A stretch of DNA of 8,976 bases from an uncultured Ruminococcus sp. (GTDB taxonomy: Bacteria; Bacillota; Clostridia; Oscillospirales; Ruminococcaceae), in contig CALGTT010000288.1 in the NCBI GenBank assembly GCA_937901485.1, forward strand, positions 1 through 8,976. The letters run 5' to 3'. Position 1 is the stretch's first letter. Each line of letters opens with the position of its first letter. The position numbers and the translations under genes are program-made. A model generated the notes under the pieces. The model ran no database searches. It was given only the letters and a program-made list of their open reading frames with translations, and was not told the DNA's origin. This document shows positions 1 through 6,720 of this stretch, one piece after another.

Positions 1-41
1 AGGAGCGAGTTTTTCATCAGATCCATCGTGGTGTTTTTCAT
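1..41 (-). CDS. Possible 5' end of a minus-strand gene (partial)
   Basis: Read on the minus strand, an ATG at 41-39 opens a frame that runs off the window edge (MKNTTMDLMKNSL). A GGAGG lies at a good ribosome-site distance (56-52, eight bases before the ATG). The start overlaps the TGA of the minus-strand frame that ends at 38 as an ATGA, the usual form of translational coupling. These signals together look more like a real gene junction than chance, but only 13 codons are visible and no product can be named. The orientation opposes the rest of the window; see the breakpoint discussed at 96-150. Confidence 0.35.
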   Translation of the reverse strand, partial: MKNTTMDLMKNSL

Positions 42-121
42 GCTTCCAAGCCTCCAAACAGATCAAAATAGAGCCAAAGCACCGAGTAGCGATCCTTCAG
101 ATCCTTGCCCCAGAGCTTGCG
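38..121 (-). pseudogene. Possible C-terminal remnant of a minus-strand gene, cut at a breakpoint
   Basis: On the minus strand this stretch reads as the end of a protein (...KLWGKDLKDRYSVLWLYFD... ending GGLEA-stop). Its codons (CTG, CGC, AAG, GAT, GGC, TGG, TAC) are those preferred by the genes of this window. The plus-strand reading of the same bases uses CCA and TCA three times each, codons absent from the 300-codon gene that follows. The stop overlaps a well-placed start of another minus-strand gene. The frame stays open further upstream, but there it is the antisense of a convincing plus-strand gene, so real minus-strand coding probably stops somewhere between 100 and 134. The parent protein is not recognised. 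A mis-assembly or recombination junction would explain the fragment. Confidence 0.3.
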
Positions 122-150
122 CAGACCGCGCAGATGCTTGAGGATCTGAA
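96..150. repeat. 10-bp inverted repeat straddling the suspected breakpoint
   Basis: TTCAGATCCT at 96-105 is the exact reverse complement of AGGATCTGAA at 141-150, with a 35-base spacer. Inside it lies a second short hairpin, TGCGC (118-122) with GCGCA (128-132). GATCCTT is also directly repeated at 91-97 and 100-106. The repeat sits where minus-strand-like coding sequence gives way to plus-strand coding sequence. It could be the site of a foldback or template-switch junction, or a chance palindrome inside coding DNA. Confidence 0.5.
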
Positions 151-1036
151 TGCACGCTGTTCCGAGAGCGCGTCCGGACGCGCGGCATATGAAGCCTGCT
201 GCCGCGCATATGACAAAGCCGAGGCATCCCTTGCAGAGGGACTTCCGGAGGCAGCACTGTCGCAGGCATACGCACTGAAGGATACCATCCTCCTGCGTGT
301 ACAGGAATATATGGAGGCGGAATGCAGGACGATGCGCCTGCATACGGACTGCACAGCAATGCTTTCCAATTTCCGCCAGATGATGCAGGAGCATGAGAAG
401 ATCTCCTATACCTTCCGCGAAACCTGCAGCGGCAAGGAGCGCGAGCTGGAGATCGAGGATTTTCCGCGCTATTACCGCGGCGCGTGGGAACAGCTCACAC
501 AGGAGCTTGGAGGATGGCAGGAACAGCTGACTGCCGAGAATTACCGCGACTATGCGCCGGAGCATCTGATGGAGCTGCTTGACCGCATGGGTGACTGGCA
601 GGCAAGGTTCATGCAGGAAACGGCAACGGCATATGAACGTCTGCATAACCTGCTGCTGCGTCGGGAAACCGCCAAGCTTCTGGTGAAGCGTTATGCAGAG
701 AAGGGCTATCAGCTCATTCCGCTGACCGAGGAGGACAGGGCGGTATCCGATCTCGATTCGCGCATCATCCGTCTGGAACATGCCGAAACGGGCGAAAGGC
801 TGTACCTGCGACTGAATGCCGAAACCGATGCGGAGGGGCATGTTGCCATGCATATTGATATTGAAGACCATACCGAGTACGAGGGGAATTATTTTGAGGT
901 GGAGCGTGCCAGAGCCAAGGAGCGTGAGGCAAACTGCGGAATGATCCGTCAGAGCAATGTCGGAAAGCAGCTCCAGCTCCGCCACCGCTGCACCAACCCC
1001 GGCGTGCGCGATACCTATCAGAAACCGCAGAGCTAA
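134..1036 (+). CDS. Helical protein of unknown function, 5'-truncated
   Basis: The product is not recognised. Counting from the ATG at 134, residues 1 to about 190 are strongly helical and rich in Glu, Gln, Ala and Leu, with coiled-coil-like stretches (for example around EYMEAECRTM and LMELLDRMGDWQARFMQ). Residues about 192-262 look beta-rich with alternating polar and hydrophobic residues (RIIRLEHAETGERLYLRLN), like a small beta domain, followed by a polar tail. There is no signal peptide, membrane segment or catalytic motif. The frame is open back to base 2, the ATG at 134 has no ribosome site, and the bases before about 120 differ in codon use, so the real N-terminus is probably missing. 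An ATG at 311 with a weak AGGA before it is an alternative start, but the codons before it look coding. The stop lies 14 bases before the AAA+ gene, implying co-transcription. It may be a structural or adaptor subunit; that is a guess. Confidence 0.8.
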   Translation: MLEDLNARCSESASGRAAYEACCRAYDKAEASLAEGLPEAALSQAYALKDTILLRVQEYMEAECRTMRLHTDCTAMLSNFRQMMQEHEKISYTFRETCSGKERELEIEDFPRYYRGAWEQLTQELGGWQEQLTAENYRDYAPEHLMELLDRMGDWQARFMQETATAYERLHNLLLRRETAKLLVKRYAEKGYQLIPLTEEDRAVSDLDSRIIRLEHAETGERLYLRLNAETDAEGHVAMHIDIEDHTEYEGNYFEVERARAKEREANCGMIRQSNVGKQLQLRHRCTNPGVRDTYQKPQS

Positions 1037-1050
1037 GGGGGAAACCAGAC

Positions 1051-3858
1051 ATGTCATCCATTTTTAAGAAAGTATCCACCAGAATGTTCTGCATCTCCGG
1101 TGAGCTGAGTGATATCTTCTGCCTGCCAAACGGGTGGGTTCTGAATTTTGAGGAGCTGCTTGTCCAGCGTTTGCAGGCGATGGGCTATGAAAGTGTTGTG
1201 TTCTGTTCCAGCCAGCGTGAGATGTTCTATGCAGTCAATCCCGCGGGCGTGGATGCCTTTGACATTCTCAGAGGCAGGAAAAAGGACGCAAAGAAGCCGA
1301 AAGACGAGCCTAAGCCCGCGCCCGTGCAGGCGAGCAGTGATTATATTGACCTCGACGACGATGATGATGATTTTTCGATCCCGACCGCCCCTGTGCAGGA
1401 GCAATCGGGCAAAAAGCCGGAAAAGCTGGAATATACCCTTCGGAATATCACCGGCGAACGCCTGCCCGTTGCGGCACACCGCTTCATGCTGGATACACAG
1501 CGTCCGAAAGCACTCGTTTTTACAAGCCTTGAGGATCTGATCAAGCTCAATGACCAGCCCGTCGGCAGACAGCTGCTGGAGCATTTCGAGGAGTGGAAGG
1601 GACTGCCGAACGAAAACGAGAATATCTGCATCTTCCTTTCCAAGACGCTCGACAGCGCAGGCTTGCAGACGATGCTGCACGAAAACCGCGTTGCCATTCT
1701 TGAATCCCTCTTTCTGCGCGGCGGTGAATTCAACCACAACGCCAGCCTGATCGTCGGCGCACCGATGCATGACGAGGTGGGCGCACTGCTGGAGCATCTG
1801 CGTCTGAAAGGCACGGTTCTGCGCCGTGCGGACGGCACGCAGATGACTGTATATCTGCGTTTTCGCCGCAAAGAAAAGGAACAGCTCGTCCGCGCCCTGA
1901 GTTTCTATAACAGGGATGGCGGCTTTACACAGCTCAAGGTCATGAAGGAGAGCCTTGAACAGTTCATGCGCAGCAAGGGCACGCCGGAGGTCATGCTGAC
2001 GATGGAGGATGTCAAGGAATGCTATCCTCTGGCAGCCGGCAAATTTGAGGATGAACAGGATCCTCTGGAGATCCTCCGTCAGAAACAGGGCTGGGAGTCC
2101 GCGTATCATGTTCTCAACAGCTTCATCACCAATTACCGCGCACTCTATGACAGCGATGTGCCGGCAGAAAACGAAACCGCAGAGCTGACCGTTGACCGTT
2201 TCGAATCCGGTCAGAAAGCCGGCGGCACGCGCGGCAAAGTCCCGAATTTTGTGCTGCAAGGTCCGCCCGGTGTCGGCAAGACCGAGATCGCAGGACTGAT
2301 CGGACGCATCCTCCAGCGCGAGGGCGTGCTCAAATCCGGTCATACCGTGGACGGCTCGCGTGACAAGCTCGTGGGTGAATATGTCGGCTCGACTGCCATC
2401 AAGACCGCCGCCAAGATCGAGGAGGCACAGGAAGGCGTGCTCCTTGTGGATGAAGTGTATTCCATCGCGGAAAAGGCAGGGGACGGCGGCATTTCCTATT
2501 GTGACGAGGTGTTCAATACCATCGTTGCCGCCATGACCAATCCCAATTACCGCCAGTGCATCATCTTCGCCGGCTATGCGGACAGAATGCATGAGGTCTG
2601 GGCAATGAACGAGGGCTTGTATTCCCGATTCAGCGCGTCCAATGTCATCACCCTGACCGAATACCAGCCGGATCTGCTGCAAAAGATCTTCGAAAGCCGC
2701 TTCGGAAAGGAGGAGGGCATCAGCGGACAGCGCACACTGCTCTCCGAGGAGGTCAAAGCAGGTCTGCCGGTGTTCTTTGAGAATTATTTTGCCGACCGCG
2801 ACCGCAAGCATTTCGGCAATGCGCGTGATATCAACAATCTGGCAAGCGAGGTCAAGCGATGCGCCAGCTACCGTCACATGCTGGAGCTGGAACAGCGCGG
2901 CGGTCAGATCAGCCGCGAGGAGCGTCTGACAGTGACCGTGGAGCGTGCGGATTTTGAGGACAGAGTTTCCCTCTTTGAAAAGCGCGGCTTCAGCGCGGAG
3001 GATATCTACAGCAAGCTCTATGAATATGAAGGCTTGGAGTTCCTTGCGGACATGTTCAACGACCAGCTTGCCATCCGCGTGGAATGTCAGGAAAAGGGCA
3101 TTCCGTATCCCGGCCCGTCCCATATGATCTGGGCAGGTAATCCCGGCACGGGCAAATCCACCGCCGCACAGCTCACAGCCGACCTTTATCATACCCTCGG
3201 CATCCTCGGCGGAAGTGAGCCGATCTATGTTGATGCCTCGGAGCTGATGAGCCAGTATGTGTCGGGAAGTGCGGAGAACATCAACAAGAAGATGGATGAA
3301 GCCTGCCAGAAGAACGCCGTCCTTGTCATTGAGGAAGCCTACCAGCTTCTCGAACGCGGCGGTCAGGACGCGATCCACGCCATGCTCAACCGCATGGAAA
3401 CCGACCGCCGGAAATTCAACATCGTACTTATCCTCTACAAAAACAAGGTGCAGGAATTCCTCGCGCAGAACGCAGGACTTGCCTCCCGTCTGAAGATCTA
3501 CGAATTTCCGGACTACAATGCACAGCAGCTCTTTTCGATCTTCGGGAGAATGTGCAAAAAGGAAAAGGACGAATATTCGCCCGATTGTGCCGATGCCGTG
3601 CGTGCACTGCTGGAACGGCTCTACGCATCCGGCAAATCGAAGGACGGCAATGCCCGTCTTGTCCGCCAGCTTCATGAGCAGATGAAGCAGATCCGCTACC
3701 GCAGGGTGCTCGGCGAGATCGCAGAAACGCATTACGGTGCGGATACCCCCGAAAACCGCAGCCGTGCCGCGGCTGCCCGTGCGATGGGAACACTGCCCGT
3801 GCCGGAGAATGCCTATCTCTTTACCGCGGCGGATGTACCGGCGCAGTTTATGGAATAA
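1051..3858 (+). CDS. Tandem CbxX/SpoVK-type AAA+ ATPase (935 aa)
   Basis: This is a cytosolic AAA+ ATPase with two ATPase modules. AAA1 has a Walker A GPPGVGKT (residues 404-411), a pore-loop-like EYVGS (443-447), a Walker B VLLVDE (D467, E468) followed by VY, a sensor-1 strand IIFAGYAD (504-511) and an arginine finger in YSRF (R526). AAA2 has Walker A GNPGTGKS (696-703), QYVSGS (735-740), Walker B VLVIEE (E761, E762) followed by AY, and a likely finger in ASRL (R813). The DEVY/EEAY signature is typical of the CbxX/CfqX-SpoVK-EccA group, whose members form ring remodelling machines. Residues 1-75 and about 135-260 form extra N-terminal regions, joined by a Lys/Pro-rich linker (77-92) and an acidic run (D100-D107). 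In AAA2 the first Walker B acid is Glu and the usual AGY after sensor 1 is replaced by LYKNK, so the two modules may differ in activity. GGGGG at 1037-1041 serves the ATG at 1051. The substrate is unknown; the GTPases encoded downstream are plausible clients. Confidence 0.93.
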   Translation: MSSIFKKVSTRMFCISGELSDIFCLPNGWVLNFEELLVQRLQAMGYESVVFCSSQREMFYAVNPAGVDAFDILRGRKKDAKKPKDEPKPAPVQASSDYIDLDDDDDDFSIPTAPVQEQSGKKPEKLEYTLRNITGERLPVAAHRFMLDTQRPKALVFTSLEDLIKLNDQPVGRQLLEHFEEWKGLPNENENICIFLSKTLDSAGLQTMLHENRVAILESLFLRGGEFNHNASLIVGAPMHDEVGALLEHLRLKGTVLRRADGTQMTVYLRFRRKEKEQLVRALSFYNRDGGFTQLKVMKESLEQFMRSKGTPEVMLTMEDVKECYPLAAGKFEDEQDPLEILRQKQGWESAYHVLNSFITNYRALYDSDVPAENETAELTVDRFESGQKAGGTRGKVPNFVLQGPPGVGKTEIAGLIGRILQREGVLKSGHTVDGSRDKLVGEYVGSTAIKTAAKIEEAQEGVLLVDEVYSIAEKAGDGGISYCDEVFNTIVAAMTNPNYRQCIIFAGYADRMHEVWAMNEGLYSRFSASNVITLTEYQPDLLQKIFESRFGKEEGISGQRTLLSEEVKAGLPVFFENYFADRDRKHFGNARDINNLASEVKRCASYRHMLELEQRGGQISREERLTVTVERADFEDRVSLFEKRGFSAEDIYSKLYEYEGLEFLADMFNDQLAIRVECQEKGIPYPGPSHMIWAGNPGTGKSTAAQLTADLYHTLGILGGSEPIYVDASELMSQYVSGSAENINKKMDEACQKNAVLVIEEAYQLLERGGQDAIHAMLNRMETDRRKFNIVLILYKNKVQEFLAQNAGLASRLKIYEFPDYNAQQLFSIFGRMCKKEKDEYSPDCADAVRALLERLYASGKSKDGNARLVRQLHEQMKQIRYRRVLGEIAETHYGADTPENRSRAAAARAMGTLPVPENAYLFTAADVPAQFME

Positions 3859-3873
3859 GGAGGAGCTTGCAAA

Positions 3874-4437
3874 ATGGCTTTTTCAGAAAAATATACCCCG
3901 ACCGCCTCGGAACGCTGCATGGTCTGCCGCCGGAAATATACTGACGGCAGGAAGATCTCCTATGCAGCCTATCGCAGCGGCACGGAGCATGTCTGCCGCA
4001 CCTGCTATAAGCGGTATTACAAGAAGCCCGCAGAGCTGGAAGCCGGCAGCAACCTTGCCGTGCAGCTTCGTCCTGCCGATATCCGCGAGCGCGGTATGAT
4101 CTTCAGGCGCGAAGAACCGGAGGGCGGGTATGAAGTACGTATGCCGGAGGTCATGCCGCAGTATACCCTGCGCACGGTGCTTATGTGGCTTCTGCTTTTA
4201 TGCGGCGCGGAAACTGCGCTGTATTTCGGCACAAAGGTGTTCGGATACGAGGCGGCGGCAAGCCCTGCATGGATGCTGCTGCGTTTGCTGGGCGTTCTGG
4301 TCACGGCACTTGGCGCGATCCGCTATGTACAGCTGCTCATCCGCGGACTGTCCCGCGGCATGGGGCATTTCCGCAGGTTCGTACTGTTTGCTGCGCTTGC
4401 AGTGTCCGTGACAGTACTGATCCTGCTCATTCCATGA
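3874..4437 (+). CDS. Membrane protein with an N-terminal zinc-ribbon-like motif (187 aa)
   Basis: The N-terminal head has two cysteine pairs, C15-x2-C18 and C41-x2-C44, spaced as in a small treble-clef or zinc-ribbon fold that would bind one zinc ion. A charged linker (about 45-95) follows. Three hydrophobic stretches at about 99-119, 133-156 and 169-186 read as transmembrane helices, with Arg-rich loops (R157-R168) between the last two. There is no signal peptide, so the zinc head probably sits in the cytosol. AAGGAGGAG at 3857-3865 overlaps the stop of the AAA+ gene and serves the ATG at 3874, so the two genes are tightly coupled. No enzyme motif is seen. Within this operon it is the only clear membrane protein, and may anchor the ATPase or GTPase complex at the membrane (inference). 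The precise family is not recognised. Confidence 0.85.
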   Translation: MAFSEKYTPTASERCMVCRRKYTDGRKISYAAYRSGTEHVCRTCYKRYYKKPAELEAGSNLAVQLRPADIRERGMIFRREEPEGGYEVRMPEVMPQYTLRTVLMWLLLLCGAETALYFGTKVFGYEAAASPAWMLLRLLGVLVTALGAIRYVQLLIRGLSRGMGHFRRFVLFAALAVSVTVLILLIP

Positions 4438-4470
4438 GAACAGACGAGAACATATAAAGGGAGAATCTTT

Positions 4471-5826
4471 ATGGCTGAACTGAAAGAATTTGTAGTAACG
4501 CTGCTGGGCGGCTCGACTTCGGGCAAAACAGCGTTCTTTTCCGGCATCAATCAGGCATTCGTGGACGGTGTTGTCAGAATGGGTGACGACAACAAGATCC
4601 ACTTCAACATTGTCGGAATGCACCGCGGTGCGGCGAAATTCAATGCCGCCGCAGACAAGGTAGAGCTGGAGCATGTGGAAGATATGCAGGCGGCTGCCGC
4701 TGCGGAGGAATTCCAGCGTGTGAGCACTGCGGGCGTGCCCGCATTCCAGAACCTCAGTGCCCCGCAGGGCGGTGCTGCGCCTGCATTCGCGGCAGCATTT
4801 GCCAAGGCAGGTGCACCGGCGGAAAAGCCGTCCGCCTCGGAGGATCTGCCGGCGAATGATTACCAGCTTGAGGACGCGACCGGCGCGGACAAGCTGAAAA
4901 AATCCCAGCTGATGCAGGCAGAATTTGCCAAGAATGCCATCAACCGTGAAAAGGGCTTCAACCCCGGTACGCAGAGTACACGATTCATGGAATTCACCTT
5001 TGAGGTCTGCGTCAATCATGAACCCGTCTGCCGCCTGACCGTATCCGACTACGCCGGCGAGCTTCTGGATGCGGCAAGCGATGCACCGGAAAAGATGCTG
5101 GAGATCCTTTCTGATCAGGTGTACCGCAGTGATGCCGCCATCGTGCTTGCCAATGCAAGAGAGCTGAGCCATACCATTGAGGAAAAGGCTGGTGCGAACG
5201 ATCCCATGTTCAAGGATCAGCCCACCAAGGAAGCGGTGACTGCCAATTCCATCAATAACCTGTTCAAGACACTTGGTTCGGAGGACATCACCGTGCTCCT
5301 TGCCATTACCCAGACCGACAGCCCGCAGGTGGACAGCAGGATCAGCCGCGGTGACTATGCGCGTGCGGCGCATGATCTGCGCGAGTACATCTTCGAATCC
5401 ACCTTCTCCAAGGCAAAGTACAAGAAGTGGAGCTACGGCGTTGTGCCCGTGTCCGCGATCGGCAGAAAGAGCGATGGTACGCCGAATGTGGACGATTACA
5501 ACGTGCTGCTCAGGGATGCTGACATGCATCAGGAGAACATCGACACCGCCATCCTGTTCTGTCTGTACACTGCCATCATGGTCGAGGAACAGAAGCTTGC
5601 GGCAGAGAGTGCACAGTTCGGCGGTCTGCGCGGTGCGCTTCGCGGTCTGAACCGTGATGAAAGGGCACACCGCGAAGCTGTTCGTCATCAGCTCCAGATG
5701 TTCCAGAGATTCCGTTCGGCGATCACCTCCAAGACCGGCGTGTTCGATCAGATGCCCTGCCATGTATGCGCAAAGGAGATCACCGATGCCGTCGGCGACA
5801 CAAGAAGCGTCAAGGGAGGAAAGTGA
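4471..5826 (+). CDS. P-loop (TRAFAC-type) GTPase, resembling conflict-system GTPases
   Basis: This is a 451-residue GTPase. G1 (Walker A) is GGSTSGKT at 13-20, directly after the first beta strand. A switch I threonine candidate is T167 or T170 in PGTQST, just before a strand. G3 is DYAG (193-196) after a hydrophobic strand. G4 is TQTD (280-283), a variant of NKxD, after the strand VLLAI. G5 is SAIG (328-331). The set and order of motifs fit a TRAFAC GTPase; the closest theme known to me is the DO-GTPase type described in bacterial NTP-dependent conflict systems, which I cannot confirm here. A long Ala/Pro-rich, low-complexity insert (about 71-130) lies between G1 and switch I. The C-terminal region is helical and charged, and ends near a lone CHVC (430-433). 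The ribosome site AAAGGGAGA (4456-4464) supports the ATG at 4471. The next gene starts one base after the stop, suggesting that the two products are made together. Confidence 0.85.
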   Translation: MAELKEFVVTLLGGSTSGKTAFFSGINQAFVDGVVRMGDDNKIHFNIVGMHRGAAKFNAAADKVELEHVEDMQAAAAAEEFQRVSTAGVPAFQNLSAPQGGAAPAFAAAFAKAGAPAEKPSASEDLPANDYQLEDATGADKLKKSQLMQAEFAKNAINREKGFNPGTQSTRFMEFTFEVCVNHEPVCRLTVSDYAGELLDAASDAPEKMLEILSDQVYRSDAAIVLANARELSHTIEEKAGANDPMFKDQPTKEAVTANSINNLFKTLGSEDITVLLAITQTDSPQVDSRISRGDYARAAHDLREYIFESTFSKAKYKKWSYGVVPVSAIGRKSDGTPNVDDYNVLLRDADMHQENIDTAILFCLYTAIMVEEQKLAAESAQFGGLRGALRGLNRDERAHREAVRHQLQMFQRFRSAITSKTGVFDQMPCHVCAKEITDAVGDTRSVKGGK

Positions 5827-5827
5827 T

Positions 5828-6715
5828 ATGCTGCCGGACAAGGATCATGAAATCACAGTGCTTGCGGAAGATCCCGACGAAGCACGCATCCTCCTCAGTG
5901 CCATTGTGACCAATATGGTGCAGAGCAGTGTGCGCCGCAAGCACAGGGATGTGCTCGTGAGCATCCGTGACAAGGGCGAGGAGATCGCCCAGGGCGCGGA
6001 AAATATCAGTGCCGTCCTGCGTGCAACGCACAGTGCCGCATCCTATTCGCTGCTTGAAGCCCTGCGCGATGCCAAGCAGATCCCCGATACACTGGATCTG
6101 ACGCTGGAAGCGGAGGATCAGTTCTGCGGCAGAGTGGGCTTTTGCTGTTATTCTCCCGAATGGGAATCGGACAATACCGACACCGTGCTTGTCATCGTCG
6201 ATCAGCCGGATGTCCGCTTTCTGGAGGAGCGTCTTCACGAGCTTCTTGAATCCGACCGCACTTCCCTTTGCTTTGCACTGCGCTGCGGGGAAGAACCGGC
6301 ACAGGAGCTTTCCCAGCGTGAATATCTCTTTGAAACTTACCCTGCACTGCGTCAGTTCACCGAGGGCAGACGCTGCGGCTACAGCTGGTACAATCCCTAC
6401 GGCTACCTCGGCGGCAAGCAGAGAGGGGCGGATAATCCCTATCCCTATGGTATAGATACCCTTTTCTGGGAAACAATGAGAGTGTCCGCACTTACGCGCC
6501 AGCAGTTTTTGAATGCTGTCATCGAGGAGAGTCTGACGACCATCCGCCGCAGACGCAGCAAAAATCAGAAGGATTCCGTCCGCCGTATGCTGGAGCTTGA
6601 CCGTGCACGGCTTCAGTACGCGCAGGCAGTCCGCGGACTCTATGCAGCCTCCCAGCTGGAGGCACTGACCGAGGGTGCGCCGCTTGCAGAAGCGGGCAAC
6701 ACTACAAAGGAGTGA
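5828..6715 (+). CDS. Probable pseudo-GTPase partner of the upstream GTPase (295 aa)
   Basis: The ATG at 5828 follows the GTPase stop by one base and has GGGAGG at 5814-5819. The first 26 residues align without gaps to the upstream GTPase at the same residue numbers: T10, L12, S24 and I26 are shared, but the P-loop (13-20) is replaced by AEDPDEAR, which cannot bind phosphate. Later hydrophobic strands fall in the same order: VLVIVD (120-125) matches the strand and loop after G3, SLCFALRC (146-153) matches the G4 strand without TQTD, and an aromatic, Gly-rich stretch (184-208, with NPYGYLGG) falls where the G5 loop would be. The C-terminus (about 225-285) is helical and Arg-rich. I infer a GTPase-like fold without nucleotide chemistry, perhaps a regulatory heterodimer partner. 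The family itself is not recognised from memory, and sequence identity is low, so this needs structural support. Confidence 0.75.
   Translation: MLPDKDHEITVLAEDPDEARILLSAIVTNMVQSSVRRKHRDVLVSIRDKGEEIAQGAENISAVLRATHSAASYSLLEALRDAKQIPDTLDLTLEAEDQFCGRVGFCCYSPEWESDNTDTVLVIVDQPDVRFLEERLHELLESDRTSLCFALRCGEEPAQELSQREYLFETYPALRQFTEGRRCGYSWYNPYGYLGGKQRGADNPYPYGIDTLFWETMRVSALTRQQFLNAVIEESLTTIRRRRSKNQKDSVRRMLELDRARLQYAQAVRGLYAASQLEALTEGAPLAEAGNTTKE
6707..6712 (+). promoter_or_regulatory. Ribosome binding site that decides the start of the next gene
   Basis: AAGGAG lies eight bases before the ATG at 6721. A GTG at 6712, which overlaps the previous stop as GTGA, would put the start inside this ribosome site, so the ATG at 6721 is the better start. 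Confidence 0.7.
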
Positions 6716-6720
6716 TCGAC

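Noticed and set aside
2..133. Extension of the first plus-strand gene back to the window edge
   Set aside because: The frame is open, but codon use (CCA, TCA, ATA, CGA) does not match the rest of the gene, and the minus strand looks more like coding sequence here. I therefore start the feature at the first ATG and mark it truncated.
1054..3732. An 892-codon open frame on the minus strand, antisense to the AAA+ gene
   Set aside because: The plus strand encodes clear Walker motifs twice. GC-biased third positions often leave an antisense frame open, and no ribosome site or recognisable protein motif supports the minus reading.
1051..3858. Assigning the AAA+ gene as CbbX (Rubisco activase) or SpoVK itself
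   Set aside because: Those proteins are much shorter with a single AAA domain, and no Rubisco or sporulation genes are nearby. Only the AAA subfamily is shared.
4198..5841. A 547-codon minus-strand open frame across the GTPase gene
   Set aside because: It is a shadow of the GTPase gene, which has G1, G3, G4 and G5 motifs and a proper ribosome site; the minus product is Cys/His/Arg-rich without any family pattern.
6712..6720. GTG start at 6712 for the GAP1-like gene
   Set aside because: It overlaps the AAGGAG ribosome site itself; the ATG at 6721 has ideal spacing.
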